NCBI GenBank assembly: GCA_949128115.1
Contig: OX421962.1
Span: 101,090,836 to 101,154,835 of the forward strand
Direction: 5' to 3'
DNA from: Anaspis maculata
Lineage: Eukaryota; Arthropoda; Insecta; Coleoptera; Scraptiidae
Length of the DNA stretch: 64,000 bases
Made by a program: the position numbers and the translations under genes. The notes under the pieces are model-generated. The model was not told the DNA's origin and did not search any database. It saw only the letters and a list, made by a program, of their open reading frames with translations. The first letter of the stretch is position 1. Every line of letters begins with the position of its first letter. Shown here piece by piece: positions 1-8,902 of this stretch.

Positions 1-1104
1 GGGATTTTGAATGAAAGAGCATAGCGACCATGTGGAATACATTCCTTGAATAGTCAGCAATCACACGACGTCAGTTTTGCTTGAATTTCTTGCAGAGGAT
101 TTATACAGGGTGAGACAGGAAAAAAAAAGAATTTTAAATTCGTTTATTTAACGTTGGCCTATTACCGCAACGAGGCCTAACACCGACGCCGGTGAATGCT
201 TTCCTCCACTATACCGGAAATTTTGCCGAACCCCTAGTGTGTTCCAACACAGGGTAGGGATTTTTAACGACTACCAACATCGCATGGGGTAGGGGTCGGC
301 ACCATCGTTCGTATTTAACGTGCTATGCGACACACGGCGCGTCTTGCATTTAGTAAGCATTCCAACTAAACCAAGAAGCTTGTTTTTAGAGGCGAAAATC
401 CGTCCCCGGCGGAGATCGAACCCGCGACTTCTGGAGTGGTAGTCGAACGCGCTAACTACCACACCACAAACTCCTCACCAAATTTGGTTCCAATCCATTG
501 GATAGATATTGAAAAATTAAATGGCAAAGTTTTTTAGAGAAGTTCACGGAGCTGTGTGCCTCTTTGTCCGTAATCTTCCACGATAACATCAGCAACGTTA
601 ATCCTATTGACTTTAAATTTGGTATGCGGACATGGTTTTGCTGTCCAATGAGCCTACTACGTTTTGGTTGTCATCTGTCAAACGGAAATGTCACCATCAA
701 AAATGACGGAAAGCATATGTCACAAACCTTGACTTGCAATATGTCGTTTGAAAGCCCATGAAAAACTGTACTCAAAACAGTTTAAAGTATTTCTCTGCAT
801 GTCATCTGTCAAATATTGAAAAATTCCAAAGTTCAAAGCTTTGTTATTTTGTTATTCAAAATTTATCCGATGAATTAGGACCAAATTTGACAGGAATCAA
901 CACAACAACAGAATCAAAGCACGTACGCAGTATAAGCTTTCTACCCTTTCCCAGTCTGGAGCTACGAATTTTTATTTATTTTTTCTGTTTCACCCTGTAT
1001 ATATCCTCTGCAAGAAATTCAAGCAAAACACCCGGTGAGGTGTGATTGCTGGCCATCTAAGGAATGTATTCCACATAGTCGCTATGCTCTTTCATTCAAA
1101 ATCC
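1..1104. repeat. Nested palindromic element with a foldback core
   Basis: Positions 1-118 reappear as reverse complement at about 987-1104, starting GGGATTTTGAATG and ending CATTCAAAATCCC, with roughly 90% agreement by eye. Inside is a second terminus pair, ACAGGGTG at 115 and CACCCTGT ending at 998, flanked on both sides by AT. The inverted homology continues past these inner ends, so the inner element and its flanks form one palindrome. A SINE sits in the left half. The element may extend left of the window. Related interior sequence occurs at 38,630-38,900. Confidence 0.7.
240..480 (-). mobile_element. tRNA-derived SINE
   Basis: Read on the minus strand, about 478 down to 400 looks like a tRNA. 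There is an A-box-like stretch (GTGGTGTGGTAGTTAGCG) and a B-box GGTTCGATCTCC, followed by a tRNA-unrelated body to about 240. It interrupts the palindrome at 1-1104. No poly(A) tail or clear target duplication was seen. The anticodon arm does not fold cleanly, so it is a SINE or tRNA relic rather than a tRNA gene. Confidence 0.5.
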
Positions 1105-1218
1105 CACGGGATTACATAAGCTCCTGGACTATATTATTGTACTATCTTTGAGGGCTATGCGAATCTTTTCTAAAAGTTTTATTGGTTGAACCTGGGATGG
1201 GTCATTCTGTATACTTAG

Positions 1219-1362
1219 GGCTCGATACCAAGTTGCAGGCGCAAAGTTTGGGACGGCGTAACTCGCCGAATATACAACGGTTCTGATTGGTTGGTATCCG
1301 CCGTTGCTATGGTAACCGCACTTATGCTTACGGCGGTCTCAGCCCCAACTTGGTATCGAGCC
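1219..1362. mobile_element. MITE, 144 bp, 17-bp terminal inverted repeats
   Basis: Starts GGCTCGATACCAAGTTG and ends with its exact reverse complement. No coding capacity. The target duplication is unclear; the flanks carry TTAG-like sequence on both sides. Confidence 0.75.
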
Positions 1363-1499
1363 GTTAGTCATTGAAAAACAGAGCAACAATAAAATCTTTG
1401 GAGGGTGCAATCCAAAGAATAAGCATAAAAACAGAAAGCTGTTATTTTCTTTGAAGTCAAATGTGAATTTGCCCTAAAACTTTGAATTAATTTTATAAT

Positions 1500-2825
1500 C
1501 AGTTTCACGGTTTTTTTCGATAGAGTAAGCTATGGAAAAAATGTGTTGTGTTGGTACGAATGGTACGCTGCTAACGTCTTGGTAGCTGGTTGCGAGGTTG
1601 GTTGTCTAGATGTGCTAGGTATGTGTAATATGACAGTCGTCACTGTTATCGCCACTGTACGCGCAAGTGAAAGTTTTCCAGACTACGTAGGGAAAATAGG
1701 AAAACGTGAGTTTCCTTGAAGTGAGAATTTGCTGCAGTCGATAAGCAACATTGTCGCTTCTAGTTGGTGACTCTTCGCTCATGCTGTTAGGCTAGTGGTG
1801 GCCACTGAAGAAAATGATGCCCAAGCGCGACAGTACTAAAGAAAATGGAATGAAAATGTCCACTGCCCAGAGACCCCCATCTTCTCGTGCTCGAATCACT
1901 GACTAATGAGTACTACATACTCTAGCTTATACCGCTGAATGAAAATATAGATAGAGGCACCATGGCAATCCTTTGTCACAGGCCGGTAGAGCGGTAGATG
2001 ACGCCACGCTACAAGCAACTTCTGAAACCAGCTTTGCAACGGATTACTGGAAGGAATTTGTTCTGGTTTCAGTTTGCTCATCATTCATGAAAAGAAGTCC
2101 AAGATGAAGCCGCAGTTCACACCTCACCATGTGGGTCACAACCAGCGAATGCCTTATGTCAAAACCATCATTGGACCATGCGATCAACAAAATTCGGAAT
2201 TGGGGTAGGCTGTGCCCTGGCCGAAAGCAGTTTGACATCCTGAAATTTGACCAGGTCACAGCCTACCCCAATTCCGAATTTTGTTGATCGCATGGTACTA
2301 AACAGCAAGCAGAAGAAGAAGATACATGTATGAAATGGACAAATTTCCTGTTGGAAAAATCTTACAATGCAGAGCACTACGCACGTGTCTTATCTACTCC
2401 ATAAATTGATGTACATCTAAGGAAGTTGTCTTGACCTCACTGGGGTTACTGGGCAGTGGGCATTCACATTTCATTCTCTCAGATGCTGCCGCCTTTCGGC
2501 ATCATTTTTTTCAGTGGCCGCCACTTACCAAACAGCATTAGTGAAAAATCACCAATCGGTAGAAACGATATCTCTTATCGACCGCAACACATTCTCACTC
2601 CAAGGAAACCCGCGTTTTCGTATTTCCATTGTCAAATTTCGAATATTTTCACTTGAGCGTACCAACATCACGTCACGATGAGAGTGACAACTGTCACATT
2701 ATACATGGCACATCTAGATTACCAGCTCCCAAGACGTAAGCATCAAGTTAGCATCGTACTATTTGTACCAACACAACACATTTTTCGTTGACTTATTTTA
2801 ATCTGTTTTTTAATAAAAAAGCCTT
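1500..2825. mobile_element. Non-autonomous element with ~330-370 bp imperfect inverted arms
   Basis: The left arm (about 1500-1870) pairs with the right arm (about 2445-2825). The end motif TGTGTTGTGTTGGTAC at about 1544 pairs with GTACCAACACAACACA near 2765. Pairing continues inward to the CACTGCCCAG/CTGGGCAGTG pair at about 1861 and 2448. The interior carries a perfect hairpin MITE. No transposase reading frame is visible. Confidence 0.65.
2175..2296. mobile_element. Hairpin MITE, copy A
   Basis: A 40-nt arm (2175-2214) is followed by a 42-nt loop and an exactly complementary 40-nt arm (2257-2296). The core motif is TTGGGGTAGGCTGTG. A diverged copy with compensating arm changes lies at 15,462-15,587. 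Confidence 0.8.
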
Positions 2826-3280
2826 GAAACTAATTTTGTTTGTTTATGCCTCTTCACAGGATGCTTTAAATTTTACCTATGATATTTAAAAAATGTCGAC
2901 AGAGATAGGTATGGTGAAGAAAATCTCCTCAGATAATAATACAATGTTTTAAAAATGCATGATAGTCTGCAACCTCAAAAAAATACTGTAGTCGTGAAAA
3001 TCACAGATTTGATCAGAATTTTGTGCTCTTTCCAAATTTTTGGGCTTTAGAAAAATCCCAGTGAAGGCTTTTTTGCTAGAGCTGTCAAAAGTCTAAAAAG
3101 CGAACACTTCGAACACCTTCAAATGACGCTTCAATTTTCTTGGGGCTTCAAGTATACGTAGTTTTTCGGAGACTGCAAATATTGAGAATGAACAATTAAA
3201 CAGTTTTGAACCAAACACGATGTCTAATTGTGTTAGACATGCTGTTAGAAAATTTCGATTTTTTCCGTCAAGTGCATATA
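2826..3280. other. No gene seen; AT-rich spacer
   Basis: AT-rich sequence with no long reading frame, recognised repeat or RNA motif. Confidence 0.5.
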
Positions 3281-3411
3281 CCGGGTGTTTATAAACGTCT
3301 GTGATCGCGGCAGGCTTTGGTCAGGCCAAAAGTCGCAGTGAAAGGCACGATTTGAAAGAGTGATAGGAGATTCCAAAGGCGATATGATAACAAACGTTTA
3401 TAAACACCCGG
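3281..3411. mobile_element. MITE, 131 bp, TA target duplication
   Basis: Termini CCGGGTGTTTATAAACGT and its exact reverse complement, flanked by TA at 3279-3280 and 3412-3413. This suits a Tc1/mariner-type insertion. No coding capacity. Confidence 0.75.
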
Positions 3412-3412
3412 T

Positions 3413-4230
3413 AGTACCGGGAAGATGGTGAAAAAATCGACAAAACCTCGGACAAAACATGGACGTCCTGAAAATTTGATATTCTGTTCAAAATTGGATG
3501 CCCTAGTAGATATCCAAAAATCAAGTTCTCGGACGGTATCTTGTGACGTCACGCATAAACTGGATGAGGCAACCTATTCGCGATTTCAAAAATCTAGACG
3601 CCCTCTGGCGGCTGAAATAGCGAACCTAGCTTGTAAGTTTTTACGTCATTTCTATTCTGTCGCTTCTGTCAGATAGCCATTGACAATCGCGCGAATCACC
3701 AAAATACTCGTATAGGTGATCGAGTTATTCAAGAAAATGAACTTTTGTTAAATATAGATCAATAATTAGGTAACCCAAATACCACAAATACAACTGTTAT
3801 ACAACGCACGATGACAGGTGACAGAAAAACTTACAATCCTTCATCTTGTTGACAGCGCCCCCATCGGTAGTTAGAATCGCGAATAGTAAAACATAACGTC
3901 GACCAGCCTTGGATGAAACCCGTCAATCCTATGGATGTAAGTACGTCGTTATTCGACGCATTGTATCCCGTTGACATCATTTTGGCACAAAAAGTGTCGA
4001 TCATATACGACATGATTGAAGACTTCATCCCTGACATAGTGGGTCTCCATTTTAGTCCCAAGAGCCACGTGACCAAGTTTAAGGCAACCATTCAGACACC
4101 TTGCGAAGCGAAACTTGATTTCTCGATATGTTACGAATTTGCGCTGGGCACTTCTAAGTATTACAATTAAAATATGAACATCGGAAAACACTCTGTTCAG
4201 CACTGTGTACTACTAAATACTTGTCAATTA
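3413..4230. repeat. Dispersed repeat shared with the 25.3-27.5 kb palindrome
   Basis: Segments at 3430-3500 and 3905-4010, such as AAAACCTCGG, GATATTCTGTTCA and GGCACAAAAAGTGTCGATCA, recur in the same order at 25,715-25,990 and inverted at 26,930-27,200. The reading frames across it have no recognisable protein similarity. Confidence 0.6.
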
Positions 4231-4586
4231 TTATTCGCACTTGGGTATATCGCTTTGGTTAACTCAGACGATCATTTGCTCACTGTCGCTGTAAATTGAA
4301 ATCTGGTGTCGGTCGGTTCATCCGCGCTTATACAGGCTGGTCCAGGTTATAGTAGTAATAATTCACCATTCGATTGTCCATCGAAAACTAGGTCGACACG
4401 CATAATTTTATTTTTCTCCAAAACGCTTCCCAAGAGAGATACAGCCCTTCAAAGTTCGGTTTTGAAAATCTTATTTTTGCAATAACTTTCAGGTCATCAA
4501 AGCGATTTTGATCAAATATCGTACAAATACTCATAAAATAGATACCTACTCATCACTTGACGTAGATAACTTTTGTCAAAATTGTC

Positions 4587-4648
4587 CAGTGGCGTAGATA
4601 CGGGGGGGTTATTGTTCAACTTCTCCCACTCCATTTCCTACCTCACTG
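4587..4648. mobile_element. ~60-bp mini-element
   Basis: Begins CAGTGGCGTAGATA and ends with a degenerate TTCCTACCTCACTG. The mirror copy at 5069-5132 ends ATCTACGCCACTG. The same unit occurs at 18,858, 19,138, 19,765, 20,087 and, split by a hAT insertion, at 55,213. Confidence 0.5.
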
Positions 4649-5068
4649 GATATTTTTGAAAAATTATACTTTTTTAAAATTCCTTGTTCAATTAAAAAAA
4701 TTACTCTTGTGAAATCTTGATTAGAGGCTTCGTTCCCGAAATATTTGGGTTTGAAACTTTGGAAAACGCCTCGAAATCGCGCCTTTCAAAGGCCTTAAAA
4801 ATTAAAATCCAAGACAACTCATTATTCCTTAGCTGGAATGAGTTTTCTAGGTTGTTCCAGTTGATTTGCTGCTATTTTTGCTAAGAAATAAGGCGTTTTC
4901 AGAGAAAAACAATTTGGGCTCTGGAAAGTGGCGATTTCGAGATGTTTTCAAAAGTTTAAAGCCCAAATATCTCGAAAATCAGGCTTCTAATCAAAATTTC
5001 AAAGGAGTATCTTTTTTTTTCTAAATTGAACAAGGAATTCAAAAAAGGTATAATTTTTCAAAAATATC

Positions 5069-5132
5069 CAGTGGCGTAGAAAATGGGAATGGGGTGAGAA
5101 AAGTTGAACAATTCCCCGTATCTACGCCACTG
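5069..5132. mobile_element. ~60-bp mini-element, mirror copy
   Basis: CAGTGGCGTAGA at 5069 to ATCTACGCCACTG ending 5132. This is the inverted partner of 4587-4648 in the other arm. Confidence 0.5.
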
Positions 5133-5300
5133 GACAATCTTGACAAAAGTTATCTACGTCAAGTGATTAGTATCTCATTTATGAGTATTTGTATCAAATT
5201 TGGTCAAAATCGCTCTGATGACCTGAGAGTTATTGCAAAAAAGAGATTTTTAAAACTGAACTTTGAAGGGCTGTATCTCTCTTAGGAAGCGTTTTGGAAA

Positions 5301-5744
5301 AAAAAATTATCGATGTCGACTCTCGAAACGTCCATCAGTTCCGCGTATACTCTGACAGCTCCCGATCGCGGCAACTCCGCCTATTGTGCAGATGTATCTT
5401 ACTTGCACTTGGGATCTCCAGCTTGCGCGAAAAATTTAGAATCACGGCGTTTGCTCTCGAATGTATTGGAATCGCACGAGATCTTCGCAGCTCGTAACAA
5501 TATTTCCTTAAGGTGTCTTAATGAGTGCCTAAAAACTTCGTCACGTGGTTTTCGGGATTAAAAATTTGGAGTTGTTTGGCAATGTCATTCGGGTCATTTT
5601 TGAAACATTGTTCGCAAATTTATGCTACAGATCGACGAAAACATTTTGCGGGACGTAACAGCCGACGCTTGGCTCATGTTTTATTGGGAAAGCGCGTAAT
5701 TTTCTGCCTTGTTTTGAATTTTACATCAATACACTAATGCGTAT
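5301..5744. other. No gene seen
   Basis: Short reading frames on both strands overlap each other and show no recognisable domain. More GC-rich than its surroundings but unassigned. Confidence 0.4.
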
Positions 5745-6110
5745 GGAGTTCGGGCATCACTTAATTTGGAGGACCAACAAACAAACGAACAGACCCGCGC
5801 GCGCTTGACAACCAACGTCAAAACATAACCTATTTATAACCAACAAATTTGAAGATGGTCTTACTCGATTTATTTTCCTTGTGTGCTTTGTAGAGCCAGG
5901 TGTGTACCTACAGTGTGATTCAAAGGTTCGTCGTTGTCGATGATAGCCTTTGTGGCGGTTTTTGCGAAAATGAAAGGCGAATATTTCCATAGATTTGAGG
6001 CTTGAAAGGGGGCCCGAGGCAGGCTATCTTACAAAAATCCGCGTGTTTGGCGAGGTTGCTATCTACACAGTCATGGATTCTGAATTTCTGAATGTTCCGA
6101 TGACCTCGCA
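5745..6110 (+). pseudogene. Broken copy of a small membrane-protein-like first exon
   Basis: This is an inverted, diverged duplicate of the minus-strand sequence at about 7390-6990. Both copies share an upstream stretch (TTCGGGCATCACTTAATTTG) and a coding stretch. Here an ATG near 5938 opens a frame reading MIAFVAVFAK...YFH, which stops after about 20 codons. The homology resumes in another frame with EAGYL and AIYTVM. The frameshift makes this copy non-functional. The protein family is not recognised. The other copy has an intact frame but no start, so the parent gene is probably elsewhere. Confidence 0.5.
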
Positions 6111-6892
6111 ATGTTTCCCAAGATAACTACAGCGGCATCCTGGATTTCTGATTTTCAAGCGTTGTTCCCATACCTGACGGAGAACCGAGGACTTCAAAAG
6201 TTTGAAAAGCTGATCAAAAAGAACTTCACCATCGATTTTATCACTTACTTTATTATTTGAGTATAATTTTGTCACACCGAATTTCTTTAAACAAACCAAT
6301 TTTAATAAATCTAATAAATATCTACATCTGTTTATTTTTGCTTTCTATGTTTAAATCTATGTTAGATAAAAGTACCACAGAATAGGGAAATAACTGCAAA
6401 CGGAGTCCTTTGTTGGGCAACATCCTTATTGGAGGATTTCCCTTTCCACGATCTCTTCTTGACTGATGTAGCCAATTTCCTTGTGTTCGGCAAGAGTTCA
6501 CCTTTGACAATTTTCTCTCTCAGAAGAAATCTATGTCCCTCGATGCCTCTGAAACAGCATAGGGTAACTTCAACTTCCAGTATGTTTTTCCACCTGCACA
6601 ACAAATCGAGTATTATAAATTGCCTATAATTTATAATAATATGCATACTTTGTCACAGAGACTCCTTCCAATTTTAAAACATTGTGATCAATAATTGCAT
6701 GCAGCAGTGAAATTCTGAACACAACACTACAGCTGTGATGATAGCAACCATGCATCACATTCAAAATGTGCACCAGGATTCTGGTCGTCGTTGTCACAGA
6801 AGCTACTGTGTCATCTGTTTGGAACCCCGCTGTCGAGGCATGAGTAGAAATTATGTCTCTGGTTGGATCATCACTGCAAGAGCTATTTTCCT
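6111..6892. other. No supported gene
   Basis: Contains several 60-95 codon minus-strand frames. One segment at about 6360-6600 has plausible splice acceptors, but the reading frames conflict and no family is recognised. It may be 3' untranslated or decayed exon sequence of the gene at 6893-7247. Confidence 0.35.
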
Positions 6893-7247
6893 TTTCGCTG
6901 GGGCTGGGAGTGCAAGACCTACAAAAAGAGATAATTATGCAAAACATGTAAGTAAGGACCTTATTATTGTAAGGTGCTGCAGTGTGGGTAGTTACCTTGG
7001 TATGAACAAGAGCTGATGGTTCACTAGACAGAATTATACTACACATCATGACTGTGTAGAGAGCAATCCCGCCCAACAAGCGGAGTTTTGCAAGGTAGCC
7101 TGCCTCGGGCGGTCCCTCTTTCAAGCCTTCAAATCCATGAAAATATTTGCCTACCGTTTTCGCAAATATTACGACGAATCCTTGAATGCACACAGTAGGT
7201 ACACATCTGGATCTGTCTGTACGAAGCACATCGACACCACAAAACAA
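6893..7247 (-). pseudogene. Small membrane-protein-like gene, two exons, start lost
   Basis: On the minus strand an open frame runs from about 7247 to 6996. It contains GKYFHGFEGLKEG, EAGYLAKLRLLGG and then a hydrophobic stretch (IALYTVMMCSIIL) that would suit one membrane segment. A donor (AAG|GTAACT) at 6996/6995 and an acceptor (TTTTTGTAG) at 6919 define a 77-bp intron in phase 0. The second exon ends in a basic RKGK tail and TAG at 6893. No in-frame ATG precedes the conserved part. The related copy at 5.9 kb has an ATG in a stretch deleted here. This could instead be a live gene with an upstream first exon. The family is not recognised. Confidence 0.4.
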
Positions 7248-8025
7248 AAATAAAACGAGTAAACGACCGACCGGACTTCAAATTTGTAGGTTATAGAGGT
7301 TATGTTGATTGTTGGTCCTCCAAATTAACGCTTGACAGCTGTCATTCTGTCAAACGCGGGTTTGTTCGTTTGTCTGTTGGTCCTCCAAATTAAGTGATGC
7401 CCGAACTCCTGACAGTTAGCGAAAATTAAGTCTACCTCTTGAAGAAAGGTCTTTCTTTTCGGCAGTCGTATCTATCGTGCAAACATAATGCCATCGCTCA
7501 AAAAAAGTGCAAATCGAAGCATCGACCCTTTGGCCTGTCCCAGTCACAGGGAAGACGCGTCAAGCTCTGCAGAATGTTTAGACAAACGTCCGAACTTCTT
7601 GGCAGCGCTGCAGCGGCACCCGGATTTACATGTGTAGAAAGGCCAAAAGTCCAAATTTCAAAAACGCCAGCAAGCAAAAATCAAGTATTTGTGTAAAATG
7701 CAAGTGAGTACCTTCAATCTGCATGGAACGGTCAAATCTTCAAATATATCAACATTTTGATGCGAGTTTGATAGGCGACATAATTTTTGGACAAGCCAGT
7801 TCCATACCAGGAAAGAAGGCAGCAAGCTTCTACAATAATGCTAAACTAAAAATTTTGCCCAGATCACTGAAATCACAGTTCTGCTGGGAATAATAAATAT
7901 ATTACAATATGTTTAGTATGAGGAGAGCCTTTTTTGTGATTCTCTGTCATCTATCAACTCCCCAATAAACCCTTGAAATTATCATGGATAAAATGCAAAT
8001 CACCCTGTATGTGAGTTCTAATGTT
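7248..8025. other. No supported gene; 3' side of the ARL6IP4-like locus
   Basis: Includes the duplicated flank of the small-protein pseudogene (7250-7400), a 48-codon plus-strand frame from 7488 without support, and AT-rich sequence. The expected last ARL6IP4 exon was not found here on the minus strand. Confidence 0.4.
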
Positions 8026-8053
8026 CTATCCTCCCTCACTACAGAATACAAAC

Positions 8054-8601
8054 CTATGCCTTCCGGTGCTTTCATCGAACACCCTCCTGACCACACTCTG
8101 CCTCTTGTCCCATTCTTCCTTTGTCATCGGAGCCATGGCTTTTGCCTTTTCCATCAAATGCAAGGGGATGTCTGAGCTCTCTTCTTTCTCTTTGCAGGCT
8201 GTCTTCTCTTTGTCACCCTTCTTCCCATTCTCAACGCTTTTAATCTTTTTGTTCTCTCGCCTGATTTTTTCTTCCATCCTCTTAGCTTTCAGCTTCAGTT
8301 TCTTTTGCTTCCTTTTCAGCATTTTCTCTTCTCGTCTTCTCTCCTCTTCCGATGACGACGAGGACGATGAAGAACCCGATGATGAGGAAGACGTAGAGTC
8401 TGATGATGAAGAAGATGAAGAATCTGAGGATGAGGAGCTCGAATCGGACGAAGACATGCGTCTCCTTTTCCGTTTCTTGGACAAAGCTGACGGCGAATCA
8501 TTGCGTTTGCTTTGCTTCCTTGTTAGCTTTTCCCTTTCTTCTTTGTCGCTTTCGTCTGAGCTGGACGTGGATGAATGTCTTCGCTTGCTGTGCGAACCCA
8601 T
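8054..8601 (-). CDS. ARL6IP4: ARL6IP4/SRp25-like nuclear protein, first coding exon (3' exon not found)
   Basis: This exon encodes 182 codons plus two bases. The protein starts MGSHSKRRHSS, then has a basic SR/KR region, a long run of serines (about residues 50-85), an acidic EEERRREEK turn, a Lys/Arg-rich coiled stretch (about 86-135), and the conserved C-terminal block PLHLMEKAKAMAPMTKEEWD...VRRVFDESTGRH. That block is diagnostic of ARL6IP4 (SRp25), a nucleolar and nuclear-speckle protein linked to splicing. A donor CATAG|GTTTGT falls where family members continue with the short LIKGDGE-type tail. That tail exon is not recognisable in the 8 kb downstream, so it is beyond the window or too diverged. 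ATG 8601 is preferred over an in-frame GTG at 8616. The gene is transcribed away from the PTRH2 gene. Confidence 0.85.
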
Positions 8602-8902
8602 CTTTGACGGTCTCACTTGTTTCTAGTTTCAAGTAAATTTTCACGAAATCATTGCGGATTATGCTTCTATATTTTAGCTTACGTATTAGCTTACGTATCA
8701 ACTTACATGCAGTGAAAATTATTAGCTATTTTTCGAGATAGGTAAACGTTTTCAGCTTTTGTTTACGGTGGAGTGAACTGTCAGATTTGACGTCTGTCAC
8801 TGTCACAAGTGTCAGGGAGCTCCCAGCCGTCAAACGTCAAAAGAAAGTGAGGTTATTTCACGCCGATCAATGCCTTGAAGAGCAAATCGGGCCCGAATAA
8901 AA
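8602..8902. promoter_or_regulatory. Shared bidirectional promoter region
   Basis: About 300 bp separates two divergent start codons, so both promoters and 5' untranslated regions must lie here unless upstream non-coding exons exist. It contains TGTCAC/TGACGT-like repeats near 8785-8815. No TATA box stands out. Confidence 0.5.

Larger units (their letters stand above)
4418..5300. mobile_element. Foldback palindrome with ~430-bp arms
   Basis: The left arm (4418-4850) and right arm (4870-5300) are inverted copies. AAACGCTTCCCAAGAGAGAT near 4421 pairs with CTCTCTTAGGAAGCGTTT near 5276. Each arm carries a ~60-bp mini-element (4587-4648 and 5069-5132). Inner sequence such as GAGGCTTCGTT and GATATTTGGG recurs in the foldbacks at 12.5-13.5 and 18.6-20.4 kb. 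Confidence 0.7.

Noticed and set aside
6063..6299. Possible ARL6IP4 tail exon (a DGEVL match on the minus strand)
   Set aside because: Only five residues match, there is no suitable splice acceptor, and the following residues do not fit the family.
7488..7634. 48-codon plus-strand ORF from ATG 7488
   Set aside because: Short, no donor at its end, no recognised family; cysteine-rich readings on the other strand are equally weak.
8602..8616. Five-codon N-terminal extension of the ARL6IP4-like protein
   Set aside because: Its first codon is GTG; the first ATG in frame is at 8601 and gives the family-like MGSHSKRR start.
8021..8626. 201-codon plus-strand ORF rich in Ser, Glu and Asp
   Set aside because: Antisense shadow of the ARL6IP4-like exon; its low-complexity acidic run mirrors the serine-rich coding strand.
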